A stretch of 43,944 bases of DNA from Alphaproteobacteria bacterium (GTDB lineage: Bacteria; Pseudomonadota; Alphaproteobacteria; Caulobacterales; Aquidulcibacteraceae), in NCBI GenBank assembly GCA_026400735.1, contig JAPLOL010000006.1, positions 1 through 43,944 of the forward strand, read 5' to 3'. The notes below the pieces were generated by a model, which worked only from the letters and a program-made list of their open reading frames with translations, searched no databases and was not told the origin of the DNA. Of this stretch, positions 9,307 to 18,333 are shown one piece after another. A program made the translations under genes and the position numbers. How positions within the stretch are numbered: the first letter of the stretch is position 1; the number at the start of each line of letters is the position of its first letter.

Positions 9307-12114
9307 ATGAAGCGAGCGCTTGCGGGTGCGTTGATGTTTGCGATGGCCTTGAGCGCCTGCGCAACGTCGAGTTCGACCACCGGCGGCCAGGACCAGCCTG
9401 CTTCGGTGGCACAGCTGCTTGAAGGCGTCGAGATCCCGTATGAGCGCTTCACGCTCGATAATGGGCTAACGGTCCTGGTGCACGAAGATCGCAAGGCGCC
9501 GATCGTCGCGATCGCCGCCTGGTACAATATCGGCTCTAAGGATGAGCCGCAGGGGCAGGCGGGTTTCGCGCACCTGTTCGAACACATCATGTTGTTCAAC
9601 GGCACCGAGCACATTCCAAATTTGATCGAACCGCTGCGCGAAATGGGCGCCACCAATTGGAATGGCACCACCTGGTTCGATCGCACCAACTATTTTCAAA
9701 CCGTGCCGACCCCGGCCCTAGATCGCGGCCTCTACATTGAGAGCGAACGCATGGGCTATTTGCTCGGCGCGCTGACGCAAGAGCGCCTCGATGCGCAGCG
9801 CGGCATTGTTCAGAACGAAAAGCGCCAAGGCGACAACCAGCCGTACGGCATGACGTTCTATCGCACGCTTGAACGCCTCTTCCCCGAAGGTCACCCGTAT
9901 CGCCACTCCACGATTGGCTCGATGGCCGACCTCGATGACGCATCGCTCGAAGAAGTGCGTCAGTGGTTCCGCGACAATTACGGACCGAACAACGCTGTGA
10001 TCGTCCTCGCAGGCGACATCAACGTTGCCGAGGCGCGCCCGTTGATGCAGCGCTATTTCGGGCAAATCCCACGCGGACGCGCCAACGTTCCGGCACAGGC
10101 CGACATTCCGACGCTGCCGGCGCGCATCGACGATACGATGCATGACCGCGTGTCAAATACGCGCCTCTATCGCACCTGGGTCGTGCCCGGCTTGGCGGAT
10201 GACGACACGCTCGAACTTGATGTCGCGGCGCAGGTGCTGGGCGGCCTGAATAGCTCGCGGCTCGATCGCATTCTGGTGCGTGATGAGCAGAGCGCTGTGT
10301 CTGTAAGTTCGAGCGTGCTGCCATTCCAGCGCCTGAGTTTTTTCTTCGTTACCGTGGACGTGAAGCCCGGTGTTGATCCCGCCGCTGTCTCGGCGCGGCT
10401 TGATCAGATCGTTGGCGATTTTGTCACGACAGGTCCAACGGAAGATGAAATCCAACGCGTTGCGACGCAGCAAGTGTTCGGCAGCGTGCTCGCGATCGAG
10501 CAAGTTGGCGGCTTCGGCGGCAAAACGGTTGCCCTTGCTAACAGCACTGTGATTGCCGGCGATCCGGATTTCTACGAACGCAATCTCCGCGCTTACGGCG
10601 AAGTGACGCCGGCGGCGGTACGCGAAGTCATGGGTCGTTGGCTCACGCGCCCGACCTACGCGCTCCGCGTCGATCCAGGCGTCCGCGAGCCCTATCAAGA
10701 GGCGAGCGCCACCAATCGCCCGGCGCCCGACAACCGTCCGCCAACGGCGCAAGCGCGCGATCCCATGCCGGATATCGGCACAATCGCGGATCTTGATTTT
10801 CCGGACGTGCAACGCGCGCACCTGAGTAACGGCATTGAGGTTGTCTACGCGCATCGAGCCGCCGTGCCGATTACCTATGTGGCGTTCGATTTTGACGCCG
10901 GCGTCGCCGCCGACCCGCAAGGTGGGTTCGGTACACAGCGGCTCATGCTCTCGTCGTTGACGTCGGGCGCTGGTAATCGCGACGCGATGCAAATCGCTGA
11001 GCAGCAAGAGCGTCTTGGCGCGACGATTGGCGCCAACGGAACACTCGATCGCTCTTCACTCACGCTGACGACGATGAGCGCCAATCTTGGTCTGTCGCTC
11101 GATTTGTTTGCCGATGTGGTGCTGCGCCCCACGTTTGCGGAAACGGAAGTGACGCGAGAGCGCAATCAGCAACTCGCCGCCATCGCGGCGGAAGGGACCC
11201 AGCCGAACGGTTTGGCGCAGCGTACGTTCCCGGCGCTCGTGTTTGGCCCGAACCATCCATATGGACGCCCGTCTTCAGGCCTCGGCAGCGAAGCTTCGCT
11301 CTCGCCCTTGACGCGTGAAAATCTGATCGCGTTTCATCAAACCTGGATCCGCCCTGAAACGGCGCGTGTTTTTGTGGTGTCGGATCGTCCATTGAATGAG
11401 ATAACGCGCGCGCTCGACGCCCGTTTCGGGGCTTGGCGTGGCGCCGCTGTGCCGGTCGGCCACAAGAACTTCGATACACCGATCCCAACGCCGCGTCCGC
11501 GTATCGTGATCGTTGATCGTCCGCAGTCGCCGCAATCGGTAATCTACGCCGGCGCTGTGCTGCCCATCCGAGGCTCTGACGATACCTTGACGCTCAACGC
11601 GGCCAACGAAGTGCTGGGCAGCAACTTCCTTTCGCGCATCAACACAGAAATCCGTGAGCGTCGCGGCTGGTCCTACGGCCTAAGTGGCAATGTCAGCCTG
11701 CGCGAAAATCAGGTGCCGTACATTATCAACGCGCCAGTGCAGGCGGACCGTACGGGCGATTCGATCCGTGTGCTGATCGAGCAGATCAATGCGTTCAATT
11801 CGTCGAATGGCGTCTCGGATTCTGAGCATGTGCGCACTGTGAATGGCAACATACGGCAGCTGCCAGGTTCATTTGAGACCGCGGGCGCAGTGCTTGGTGC
11901 GCTGCGGTCGAACCAGCTCTACCACCGCCCAGACAATTACTGGGAAAGTGTTGCGTCTCGCTATCGCGCCATGAGCGCTGCACAAATGGACGCTGCTGCA
12001 CGCTCCGTCATCGATCCGACGCGCTTTATTTGGGTCGTCGTGGGGGATGCATCCGTCGTTCGGCCACAGCTCAGCGGCCTAGGGCTGGACATTGAGGTGA
12101 TCCCAGCGTCGTGA
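9307..12114 (+). CDS. M16-family zinc metallopeptidase, lipoprotein
   Basis: A 935-aa insulinase/pitrilysin-type protease with two tandem M16 units in one chain. The first unit has the inverted zinc motif HLFEH (His89, Glu92, His93) and a downstream glutamate near 171 (QNEKR) as third ligand. The second unit (about 510-935) lacks HxxEH and is the usual inactive half, containing the R/Y segment RGWSYGLSG. A lipoprotein signal peptide (lipobox ALSAC, Cys18) places it in the envelope, probably periplasm-facing, where it may degrade peptides. GGGAG precedes the ATG with good spacing. It follows the outer-membrane factor gene by about 97 bases and ends 1 base from the convergent pilus operon. Confidence 0.92.
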   Translation: MKRALAGALMFAMALSACATSSSTTGGQDQPASVAQLLEGVEIPYERFTLDNGLTVLVHEDRKAPIVAIAAWYNIGSKDEPQGQAGFAHLFEHIMLFNGTEHIPNLIEPLREMGATNWNGTTWFDRTNYFQTVPTPALDRGLYIESERMGYLLGALTQERLDAQRGIVQNEKRQGDNQPYGMTFYRTLERLFPEGHPYRHSTIGSMADLDDASLEEVRQWFRDNYGPNNAVIVLAGDINVAEARPLMQRYFGQIPRGRANVPAQADIPTLPARIDDTMHDRVSNTRLYRTWVVPGLADDDTLELDVAAQVLGGLNSSRLDRILVRDEQSAVSVSSSVLPFQRLSFFFVTVDVKPGVDPAAVSARLDQIVGDFVTTGPTEDEIQRVATQQVFGSVLAIEQVGGFGGKTVALANSTVIAGDPDFYERNLRAYGEVTPAAVREVMGRWLTRPTYALRVDPGVREPYQEASATNRPAPDNRPPTAQARDPMPDIGTIADLDFPDVQRAHLSNGIEVVYAHRAAVPITYVAFDFDAGVAADPQGGFGTQRLMLSSLTSGAGNRDAMQIAEQQERLGATIGANGTLDRSSLTLTTMSANLGLSLDLFADVVLRPTFAETEVTRERNQQLAAIAAEGTQPNGLAQRTFPALVFGPNHPYGRPSSGLGSEASLSPLTRENLIAFHQTWIRPETARVFVVSDRPLNEITRALDARFGAWRGAAVPVGHKNFDTPIPTPRPRIVIVDRPQSPQSVIYAGAVLPIRGSDDTLTLNAANEVLGSNFLSRINTEIRERRGWSYGLSGNVSLRENQVPYIINAPVQADRTGDSIRVLIEQINAFNSSNGVSDSEHVRTVNGNIRQLPGSFETAGAVLGALRSNQLYHRPDNYWESVASRYRAMSAAQMDAAARSVIDPTRFIWVVVGDASVVRPQLSGLGLDIEVIPAS

Positions 12115-12115
12115 T

Positions 12116-12607
12116 CTACCAGTCGATGCGTATGGTCACGGTGTCGGTGTAAGTGCCGGGCTTTGTTGCGATGGTCGGGGAGACGACAGCATAGACTGAA
12201 CGATTCACGGACCAGTGTCCGATGGCAAGCAGGCCACCGCTCACAACGACCGTCGTGCCTGTCGTTCCGTTACCCCAAATGATGCCGCCTTGGCTCGTTG
12301 TATAGAGATTGTAACCAAGCAGATCACCTGCGGCGGAACGCATCTGGCGAGAGCTGATCGTGCCGTACAATCCGCTTTGAATGCGAACGGTCATAGTCGG
12401 AAAGAGTTCGGCCACGCCGGTGCAATCGACCGTCACGTCGCCCTGCGCCGACTGAGCGCCATTCAAAGGATTGATGTTGTCGAAGTGGATTGCCGTCGCG
12501 TTGACGTCGCAAGAGCATCCACCGAGCGAACAGATTAGCGCGTTCGCCGGTGGCGCAGCAAACCACGCGATGCAGAGTACAAAACAAGAGAGCAAGAGGC
12601 GGATCAT
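12116..12607 (-). CDS. Spore-coat U (SCPU) domain protein, probable pilus tip subunit
   Basis: A 163-aa secreted protein with an N-terminal signal peptide (MIRLLLSCFVLCIAWFAAPP, cut near ANA). One SCPU domain covers the rest, with paired cysteines (CSLGGCSC) and the closing TYTDTVTIRIDW strand typical of archaic chaperone-usher subunits (CsuA/B/E family). ATG 12607 is chosen because it gives an ATGA overlap with the usher stop; an in-frame ATG at 12622 is less likely. It is the last gene of the operon, the position where archaic pilus loci carry the tip adhesin. Assignment as tip rather than a second pilin is an inference from order. Confidence 0.8.
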   Translation of the reverse strand: MIRLLLSCFVLCIAWFAAPPANALICSLGGCSCDVNATAIHFDNINPLNGAQSAQGDVTVDCTGVAELFPTMTVRIQSGLYGTISSRQMRSAAGDLLGYNLYTTSQGGIIWGNGTTGTTVVVSGGLLAIGHWSVNRSVYAVVSPTIATKPGTYTDTVTIRIDW

Positions 12608-14829
12608 GATAGTGCCGCGCATTGCAACGTGAGGCCCGCTTCGGCGTCCGCTTCGTTAGCATGTGCGCTGCAGGCGCCATTGTTCAATTGAAGCTCGTCG
12701 CCATCCTGCGCGCCTTGCAACACGATGCGACCTTCACTGCCGATCGGAAAGCGTTCGCCATCCCGATTGCGCACAAGCACGCTGCCGCGTGGCGGCGCCT
12801 CGCCGTTGGCGAAGACGACGCGCGTCTCGATGATCCGTTCGCGTGCATCGTTGAATCGGATCATGACGCTGGCGCCTTCAGATGGCACGACCGTGCGCGC
12901 AGGTGATTGCGGCGCCCGATCGAGCGGAAGGTCATCGGGGCTGATGCTGATCGTATTGCTATCGTAGGGGAGCAGATTGGTGACGAGGCGGCGGCCATTA
13001 TTGCCGGTTTCGCCCGCGTCGACCTGATTGCGAGCGACGGACACATCGGAGGCGCCTGCATCGACAAGGGCGAAGGCGCCATCGATGCGTCTACCCGCGA
13101 AGCCTGTGTTGTCGATCCAGCCAACGCTGCCGCCATGGCGAAGCCGCAGGCCGCCGGTATCGTCGACCACCGCCGCTTCCGCCATCGTGTCGCCCAATGC
13201 GTTGCGCGACATCACGGCCGCTTCGGCGCGTTCGACGCTTCCAAGAGAGGCGCGCGCACGCCAACCAAGGTGCTCAGCATCAACCGCGCGCTGGGCGCTG
13301 GCGCGGTAGGAGACGCCGCGATCGTCTCTGTCCACGCTTACGTGGGCAGAGACATCATCTGCGAGCGTGAAACTCAAGCTGACGCCGGCGATGAGTTCGC
13401 GATCTTCACGTTCAATCTGGGCAAGACGAAACGAGAGCGCGCCGTCGGCGAAGTCCGGGGTGTAGGAAAGCGTGTAGGTGCGTGCGCGGGGCTCGTCATC
13501 GAGCCTGACTTCCGCCGCGGTCAGTGACACTGCGCCCAGGTTTCCCATATCGAGACCAGCATTGCCCGCAAGCCCTTGCCGAAATGTATCGTTTTCGCGT
13601 CCAAGGGCGGTGAATGCGCCTTGGCGTTGCTCGAACTGCGCGCCGATCGAGAGTGCGCGTCCATCGTAGTACCATGCGGCGGAAGTGTAGCCGCCTGCGT
13701 CGTTGGCCGCTTGGGAGACGGAGGCCTGCCCCAACGTCGTGCTCGACACGCTGATGCCCGCCTGCGCCGTCGTTTGCTGCTCTGTCGCTTCGATTGCGCC
13801 TTCAACGGTTATGGAGTTGCTGACACCATAGCGATAGCGGCCAGCGATGAACGTGTCGCCATAGTCGGCGTCTTTGCGGCCGAACTGAAGGCGCTCCGCG
13901 CCGGCCGCAAACGACCAATCGCTTAGCCCCGGCCGAAGCATGGTTGTGCTGACAAAGAATGGTCGGCTGACTATTTGCTGGCGGCCCAGCACGTCGGTAA
14001 TCACGAGTTGAGTCTCGCCTGCGCCCGAGACGATGGGTGCGTTGTCGATCACGAACGGGCCAGCTGCAACGCGTGACTGCGCACGCAGCACGCCATCGAC
14101 GTAGAGTTCTACAGTGGATGCTGATTGCGCGTCTCCTGAGATTGCAGGCGTCGGGTAGGTGATCATAGAGGGCGTCAGTCCGAAATAGCGTCCGATCTGA
14201 ATGCCGCCGAAGCGTACCGGCGCGCCGTTTGCGCCGATGTGAATCGAATCGCCAAAGCGCGCGCGTAGGCCGTCGCGCGCGCGATCCACGGTCCAAGTTG
14301 TGTCGAGGCGCGTGATGCGCGTCTCGTGCTGGGTCCTTTGGCCGATCCATGTGCTCTGGACCAGGCCGAAGCGCCCAAACGCCGCCGCTTCCGCAATGCC
14401 GGAAACGCCAACGCCATCGCGATCAATCCACTGCGCTTCAACTTCATAGTTGAGGTAGCCGCCCGACGTTGACGCATCCACTTGCGAAGTGGTCACCTGA
14501 CGGCCCAGATCGATGCGCTGTTGTTGGTAGCAGGCCATCGTGCATGAGATCACGATTGCACCTTCGTCGGCTTTTTCTTCGTAGCTGAGGCCCGCGACGC
14601 TTGTGAGCGGAACGTGTTCGCCGTCAACCGGTGCGACTACGCCCAACTCGCTCAAGGAGCCTGGAGCTACCTCGATGCCGCGATCGGTGCGCCACGCGAA
14701 AGCGTCGAGAGAGACGCCGCGCGCAGGTAGGCGTAATTGTACAACGAACGGCGCGGCATCTTGAGCGGCTGCGTTCGAGGCCAGCGCGAAGCTAGCGCAC
14801 AGAAGCGTGCTGATCCGTCGGGCCGACAT
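12604..14829 (-). CDS. Outer-membrane fimbrial usher (archaic/Csu type)
   Basis: A 741-aa usher that threads pilus subunits through the outer membrane. A signal peptide (about 22 residues, ending NAAAQ) is followed by the usher N-terminal chaperone-binding domain. The 24-stranded barrel region with a plug (about 130-600) comes next and includes VELYVDGVLRAQSRVAAGPF and TQLVITDVLGRQ, hallmarks of the family. The C-terminal domains contain GASVMIRFNDARER. The length suits archaic CsuD-type ushers, which are shorter than FimD. The gene overlaps the chaperone gene by 38 bases and the tip gene by 4, indicating tight co-translation. Confidence 0.9.
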   Translation of the reverse strand: MSARRISTLLCASFALASNAAAQDAAPFVVQLRLPARGVSLDAFAWRTDRGIEVAPGSLSELGVVAPVDGEHVPLTSVAGLSYEEKADEGAIVISCTMACYQQQRIDLGRQVTTSQVDASTSGGYLNYEVEAQWIDRDGVGVSGIAEAAAFGRFGLVQSTWIGQRTQHETRITRLDTTWTVDRARDGLRARFGDSIHIGANGAPVRFGGIQIGRYFGLTPSMITYPTPAISGDAQSASTVELYVDGVLRAQSRVAAGPFVIDNAPIVSGAGETQLVITDVLGRQQIVSRPFFVSTTMLRPGLSDWSFAAGAERLQFGRKDADYGDTFIAGRYRYGVSNSITVEGAIEATEQQTTAQAGISVSSTTLGQASVSQAANDAGGYTSAAWYYDGRALSIGAQFEQRQGAFTALGRENDTFRQGLAGNAGLDMGNLGAVSLTAAEVRLDDEPRARTYTLSYTPDFADGALSFRLAQIEREDRELIAGVSLSFTLADDVSAHVSVDRDDRGVSYRASAQRAVDAEHLGWRARASLGSVERAEAAVMSRNALGDTMAEAAVVDDTGGLRLRHGGSVGWIDNTGFAGRRIDGAFALVDAGASDVSVARNQVDAGETGNNGRRLVTNLLPYDSNTISISPDDLPLDRAPQSPARTVVPSEGASVMIRFNDARERIIETRVVFANGEAPPRGSVLVRNRDGERFPIGSEGRIVLQGAQDGDELQLNNGACSAHANEADAEAGLTLQCAALS

Positions 14830-15484
14830 GGATCGTGCGCTCGCTGTGTTGGCCGGTGGCGGTTGTTGCGATGAGCTGCAAAGCGCTTGCGTCGGCGGGA
14901 ATCTCGACGTCGGCGGATGCGCCCGCCAGAAGATAGCGGGGCGAGGGCACCCGTTGTTGAGCGTCTTGCATCAGGCTGATCTGAGCGAAGCTTGTGCCTG
15001 TGTTCGTCAAGATCAGGCGGCCGTTCTCGGCGCGTGTGGTGACGTTGGCTTGCGCACCGCGGGGCGTAATGAACACCGGCAGCGACATTTCCAGTGTGAA
15101 GCCGAGCGCTATGCCGCTCTGTTCTTGACTGGGCAGTTCACGCAGCAAAATGCGATAAGCGCGCTCACCGCCGCTGCTGGCGCCGCGAACGCCCAAGCGC
15201 ACGATTTGGTCGCCGTTTGCTGCGACTTCGAATACGCCTGGCGCGACGATAAGTTCGGTCGTCGGAATTAGCTGATCTTGCCCGTTCACTTGCGACCAGG
15301 CGTAGGCTTCAACTTCAAACGCTACCGGTCGTGAGCGGCCATTGCGAAGCCTTATGGAGTCGATCGTGTGCTCTGGGCTTAAGTTCACCATCACTGGGGC
15401 CACTTGGATGCCACCCGTCTGCGCGCCCGCGACACTCGGCGCCGCGACAAGCGCAGCGGCGATGAGGAGGGCGCGCCAAGTCAC
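14792..15484 (-). CDS. Periplasmic fimbrial chaperone (PapD-like, archaic/Csu type)
   Basis: A 230-aa periplasmic chaperone. The signal peptide ends near SVAGAQ, followed by an N-terminal immunoglobulin-like domain starting GIQVAPVMVNLSPEH. The segment VFEVAANGDQIVRLGV resembles the G1 donor-strand region, and a second Ig-like domain follows. It would fold the SCPU pilins by donor-strand complementation and deliver them to the usher. GTG 15484 gives a GTGA overlap with the pilin stop; a second GTG three bases earlier is possible. Confidence 0.88.
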   Translation of the reverse strand: MTWRALLIAAALVAAPSVAGAQTGGIQVAPVMVNLSPEHTIDSIRLRNGRSRPVAFEVEAYAWSQVNGQDQLIPTTELIVAPGVFEVAANGDQIVRLGVRGASSGGERAYRILLRELPSQEQSGIALGFTLEMSLPVFITPRGAQANVTTRAENGRLILTNTGTSFAQISLMQDAQQRVPSPRYLLAGASADVEIPADASALQLIATTATGQHSERTIHVGPTDQHASVR

Positions 15485-15972
15485 CACGACACAGTCACCA
15501 CGATATTGTCAGTGTACGCTCCGGCCGGCGCAGTTTGTTGCATCGGCACACGACCGTAGAGGTGAAGCGTGTTGGCCGTCCCGTTGCCTGTGCCGGAGAG
15601 GCGATCGACGCCGGTGTTACCCCAAAGCACGGAGCGCTGCGTGTCTTGGTATAGAACGTAGTTCAGTGTCTGCGAGCCGCCAGATTTGGTCATGCGGCGC
15701 GTCGCCATCGTGGCGCCCGAGCCGTCGCCTAGGCTCATGCCGATGTAGTAGGGCGTGCCGTTCGTGCACGTGACACTCAACGTCGTTTCGGCATCGAGCG
15801 GCGATGCGACGACTGGGTCGTAATTGCCGAACGCAAGGTCGTCGGCAATGATATCGCATGACGCAAGCACCGTGGCGCGCACTTCAAATGTGTCCGTGTC
15901 ACTTCCGGCCGCATGCGCTGCGCACGGTGCAAGCGCCGCTGCGAGAAAGAGAGGAATGAAACTACGCGACAT
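15481..15972 (-). CDS. SCPU-domain major pilin (CsuA/B-like)
   Basis: A 163-aa secreted pilin with a signal peptide (MSRSFIPLFLAAALAPCAAHA) and a single SCPU domain. Visible family traits are TFEVRATVLASCDI, a second cysteine in SVTCTNGTPY, and the final YTDNIVVTVSW strand. ATG 15972 is preferred over the in-frame GTG codons at 15978 and 15975; the Shine-Dalgarno is poor. As first gene of the operon it is the likely main shaft subunit. A and B pilin paralogues seen in Csu loci are absent. Confidence 0.85.
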   Translation of the reverse strand: MSRSFIPLFLAAALAPCAAHAAGSDTDTFEVRATVLASCDIIADDLAFGNYDPVVASPLDAETTLSVTCTNGTPYYIGMSLGDGSGATMATRRMTKSGGSQTLNYVLYQDTQRSVLWGNTGVDRLSGTGNGTANTLHLYGRVPMQQTAPAGAYTDNIVVTVSW

Positions 15973-16104
15973 CACCACACCATGTTTGTTTTGTTATCCG
16001 GCTTATGCGGTAATCCCGGCTAAGGACCGCTTAAGTCTAACTTCTGCTTCAAGCGCTAAGCCCCCAGGCTGAGAGCGGCCTATGTCTTTGGTGCTAGGCG
16101 CGAA

Positions 16105-16190
16105 GTGAACGGCGCACGCTGCGGCGGAGATCGTCTTTGCACTCGACATCACGCCACCAATGCAGCGCCGCCGCAGCGCACGCCGTTCAC
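16105..16190. repeat. 23-bp near-perfect inverted repeat at the 3' end of the TadG-like gene
   Basis: Bases 16105-16127 are complementary to 16168-16190 at 21 of 23 positions; the two mismatches are adjacent, at 16115-16116. The loop is 40 bases. The right arm is the end of the TadG-like coding sequence (residues VNGVRCGG) and the left arm lies past its stop codon. The left arm read on the plus strand spells VNGARCGG, so it looks like a flipped copy of the coding segment. The mRNA would form a very stable stem across the stop codon; no T-run follows, so a terminator role is uncertain. Confidence 0.8.
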
Positions 16191-16454
16191 CCGGACGTCG
16201 GCCTCTCCCAGGCGCACACCAAGGAGATCCGACAACCCATTGACCAAAGTATCGAGCGGTCCGGCGACGGTCGTAAGTACGCCGCGGACCGCTGAAGTAA
16301 GCGCCGACGTGCTGAGGCCGAGCCCGGCCGCGCGCACAGTCAGCTTTGTTTGTCCGAGCAAAGTGGACACCGTCGCGCGCACGGCATCTCGTGTGTGCAC
16401 GGACTTCACAGTGCCGCGCTCGATTTCGGTGCTATTAAACCGCACCGTACTCCA
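16149..16454 (-). pseudogene. C-terminal part of the TadG-family protein, separated by a one-base frameshift
   Basis: This frame encodes about 100 residues beginning near STVRFNSTEIERGTVKSV and ending LGEADVRVNGVRCGGAALVA. That is the usual C-terminal end of TadG-like proteins in Alphaproteobacteria. It lies in a different frame from the 463-aa upstream part. Joining VGVSNG to STVRF by restoring one base near 16451-16454 would give a continuous protein of about 549 aa. It has no plausible ribosome binding site of its own. It is either a real disruption, a sequencing/assembly error or, less likely, programmed frameshifting. Confidence 0.8.
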
Positions 16455-17797
16455 TTGCTGACGCCGACGTCGACGCGAGCTTCGCCCTCAACGCGGGCTA
16501 GGCCAACGCGCACCAGTTGCGCCGGTGCGGGTGAGATGTTGGAGCGGAAATTGTTGAGCCGCGCGGTATCGACTTCGCCAAGCATGAGCGATCCGATCCC
16601 CGGTGAAACGCCGAGGCTCACTGAGCGATTGTTGCTGCCGCCCCAGCCGCAATTGATGTCCTCAAGCCGCGCCTGACCCGAAGCCAACTCGATCAGAACA
16701 GGAACTCGCACGTTGCCGAGCGAACCCGCGCCAGCATTGGTCTCAACGTAGAGGCGCGTCTGCGCCGTGCGGATGACGATTTCATCGTCGTTGGTGACCG
16801 TGAGCCAAGGCGAGTTATTCGGCCGTTCGCCGATGGCGAGCCAAACTTTTGTTGATGCAAGCCCGGGCACGCCGGCGCCCAGATCAAGTTGCACTTGGCG
16901 ACTGCCATTGGCGACTTGGAGGATTGCCGTCGCCAAATCCATAGCGCCGACCTGAATGCCAGTGTCGGCGCTATGGGTAGCGTGATCTTGCGCACCGTAG
17001 GGTCCGAGATCGAGCACATTGCTTAAGCCGCGCAATGGGCCGCTTCTCTCTGAAGCGCGCGCCATGGCGCGGAGTGCGCGCTCCGCGCGTTCGTCTGTTT
17101 CCGCTACAACATCGGCCAGTGCTTCGAGCGCCACGGGCGCGCTTGCGTTCGCATCGAGTGTTTCGTCGTAGCTCGCTGCCTCTAGATCGAGCCGCGTGCG
17201 CAAAGCGTCCACATAATCCAGAACGTTGACGTTGGCGCGCAGCAGCGAGTTGTAGTCCATCACCGAGAGGTTGACGCTACTGCCGGTCAATCCACTCAGG
17301 ACTTGGTTGGCCACACCGCCCTGCAAAGAGAGAAGCCGCGTACCGATTTGAAAGCTGGCGAGCTGTGTTTCCGCAGCCGTCGCTTCGCGGCGAATGGTCA
17401 TGCGGCCATCGGGTATGAATAAGCGGCCAAAGAAAAGCGGTGCGTTGGTTGTAAGCTCCACGCGCACGGCGTTGCCGCCGGCGGGGAGTGGACGGAAGCG
17501 CTCAGCCGGCCGAACGGAACGATCCGGCGCGTAGGTTCCGCGCAAGATACGCAGTTGCGTACCCTGCGGCCACCGGTTGGCGGCGACGGTGGCGGCGGCG
17601 AGCGCTTCCGCCTGCGCCGGGTTCTGCATGGCGGCGAGGGCGGCCAAGTCGGCGCTCCCCTGTAGCCGCCGAGATTCCAAGTAGACGCTGCCGAGATCGA
17701 TGGCGAAACCGGCAAATCCCATCAGCAAGACGAAGCTCATGCCGGTGAGTACGGAAACGCCACCTGCCTCAGCATGGAAGAACGCTCTCACACGCAT
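16406..17797 (-). CDS. TadG-family pilus assembly protein (truncated by frameshift)
   Basis: A 463-aa protein whose N-terminal hydrophobic helix (VLTGMSFVLLMGFAGFAIDLG, about 15-36) resembles the pilin-like/TadE segment. SRRLQGSADLAALAA follows, the signature of Flp/Tad pilus proteins TadG and relatives. The remainder is a large exported domain. The coding frame loses homology after VGVSNG and runs into a stop at 16406, while the expected C-terminus continues in another frame at 16149-16454. The start overlaps the TadE stop in a TGATG junction. It probably belongs to the Tad (tight adherence) pilus machinery; other tad genes are not in this window. Confidence 0.8.
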   Translation of the reverse strand: MRVRAFFHAEAGGVSVLTGMSFVLLMGFAGFAIDLGSVYLESRRLQGSADLAALAAMQNPAQAEALAAATVAANRWPQGTQLRILRGTYAPDRSVRPAERFRPLPAGGNAVRVELTTNAPLFFGRLFIPDGRMTIRREATAAETQLASFQIGTRLLSLQGGVANQVLSGLTGSSVNLSVMDYNSLLRANVNVLDYVDALRTRLDLEAASYDETLDANASAPVALEALADVVAETDERAERALRAMARASERSGPLRGLSNVLDLGPYGAQDHATHSADTGIQVGAMDLATAILQVANGSRQVQLDLGAGVPGLASTKVWLAIGERPNNSPWLTVTNDDEIVIRTAQTRLYVETNAGAGSLGNVRVPVLIELASGQARLEDINCGWGGSNNRSVSLGVSPGIGSLMLGEVDTARLNNFRSNISPAPAQLVRVGLARVEGEARVDVGVSNGVRCGLIAPKSSAAL

Positions 17798-18267
17798 CAG
17801 AAGCCTCCGACGCGGATGCTCGCGCGGCGCGAGATCGAGTGGGGCGGAGCTGGGATAAGCGATTGGAATGCCCAGTACACGTCGTCGCTGGCGTCGTAGG
17901 TGACTGCTACGGATACCGTTTGCCCGTTGCGAGTGAGAGTGATCTGCGAGAGCTCGCCGCGCATGAAATCCTGATTGGCAATGCCCGCTTGCACTGCGTC
18001 ACGCGCAAGAGAGAGACGCTCTTCGTCGTCGAGGCCGGCGATGGAGGCGCGCGCAGCATCATTGGTGAGCTGCTGAACCGTGTGCGCGGTCAGGAAATAG
18101 CCGCCGTAAGTGAAAATCCCCATCAGCATCAGCAGCAAGACAGGTCCGACAATCGCGAACTCCACTGCGGCATTTCCCGCCCGATCGAGGCGGCGCACAC
18201 GCGGCGCGTAAAACTCCGGCAAGCGGAACGCTCTGAATCTGCGTGACAACTTCAGCGCGAAACCCAT
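17797..18267 (-). CDS. TadE-family pilus assembly protein
   Basis: A 156-aa pseudopilin-like protein. Residues 28-58 read RAGNAAVEFAIVGPVLLLMLMGIFTYGGYF, the TadE signature: Glu at position 5 of a processed hydrophobic helix, with a basic N-terminal leader. The rest is a small extracytoplasmic domain with a QLTNDAARASIAGL helix. GGGGAG precedes the ATG. It shares one base with the TadG-like gene downstream, so the two form an operon, divergent from the Phd-PAS gene. Family members form minor pilins of Flp pili. Confidence 0.88.
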   Translation of the reverse strand: MGFALKLSRRFRAFRLPEFYAPRVRRLDRAGNAAVEFAIVGPVLLLMLMGIFTYGGYFLTAHTVQQLTNDAARASIAGLDDEERLSLARDAVQAGIANQDFMRGELSQITLTRNGQTVSVAVTYDASDDVYWAFQSLIPAPPHSISRRASIRVGGF

Positions 18268-18333
18268 CGCCGTTCGCTCCCCATTCGAGGCGACGAGAAT
18301 GAACTAGAACGGTTGGGATATGACGCAGTCGAA

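Noticed and set aside
16105-16461. Plus-strand open frame starting with the flipped VNGARCGG segment
   Set aside because: After the inverted-repeat arm the frame is low-complexity Thr/Arg/Pro and antisense to the TadG-like gene; I treat only the repeat as real.
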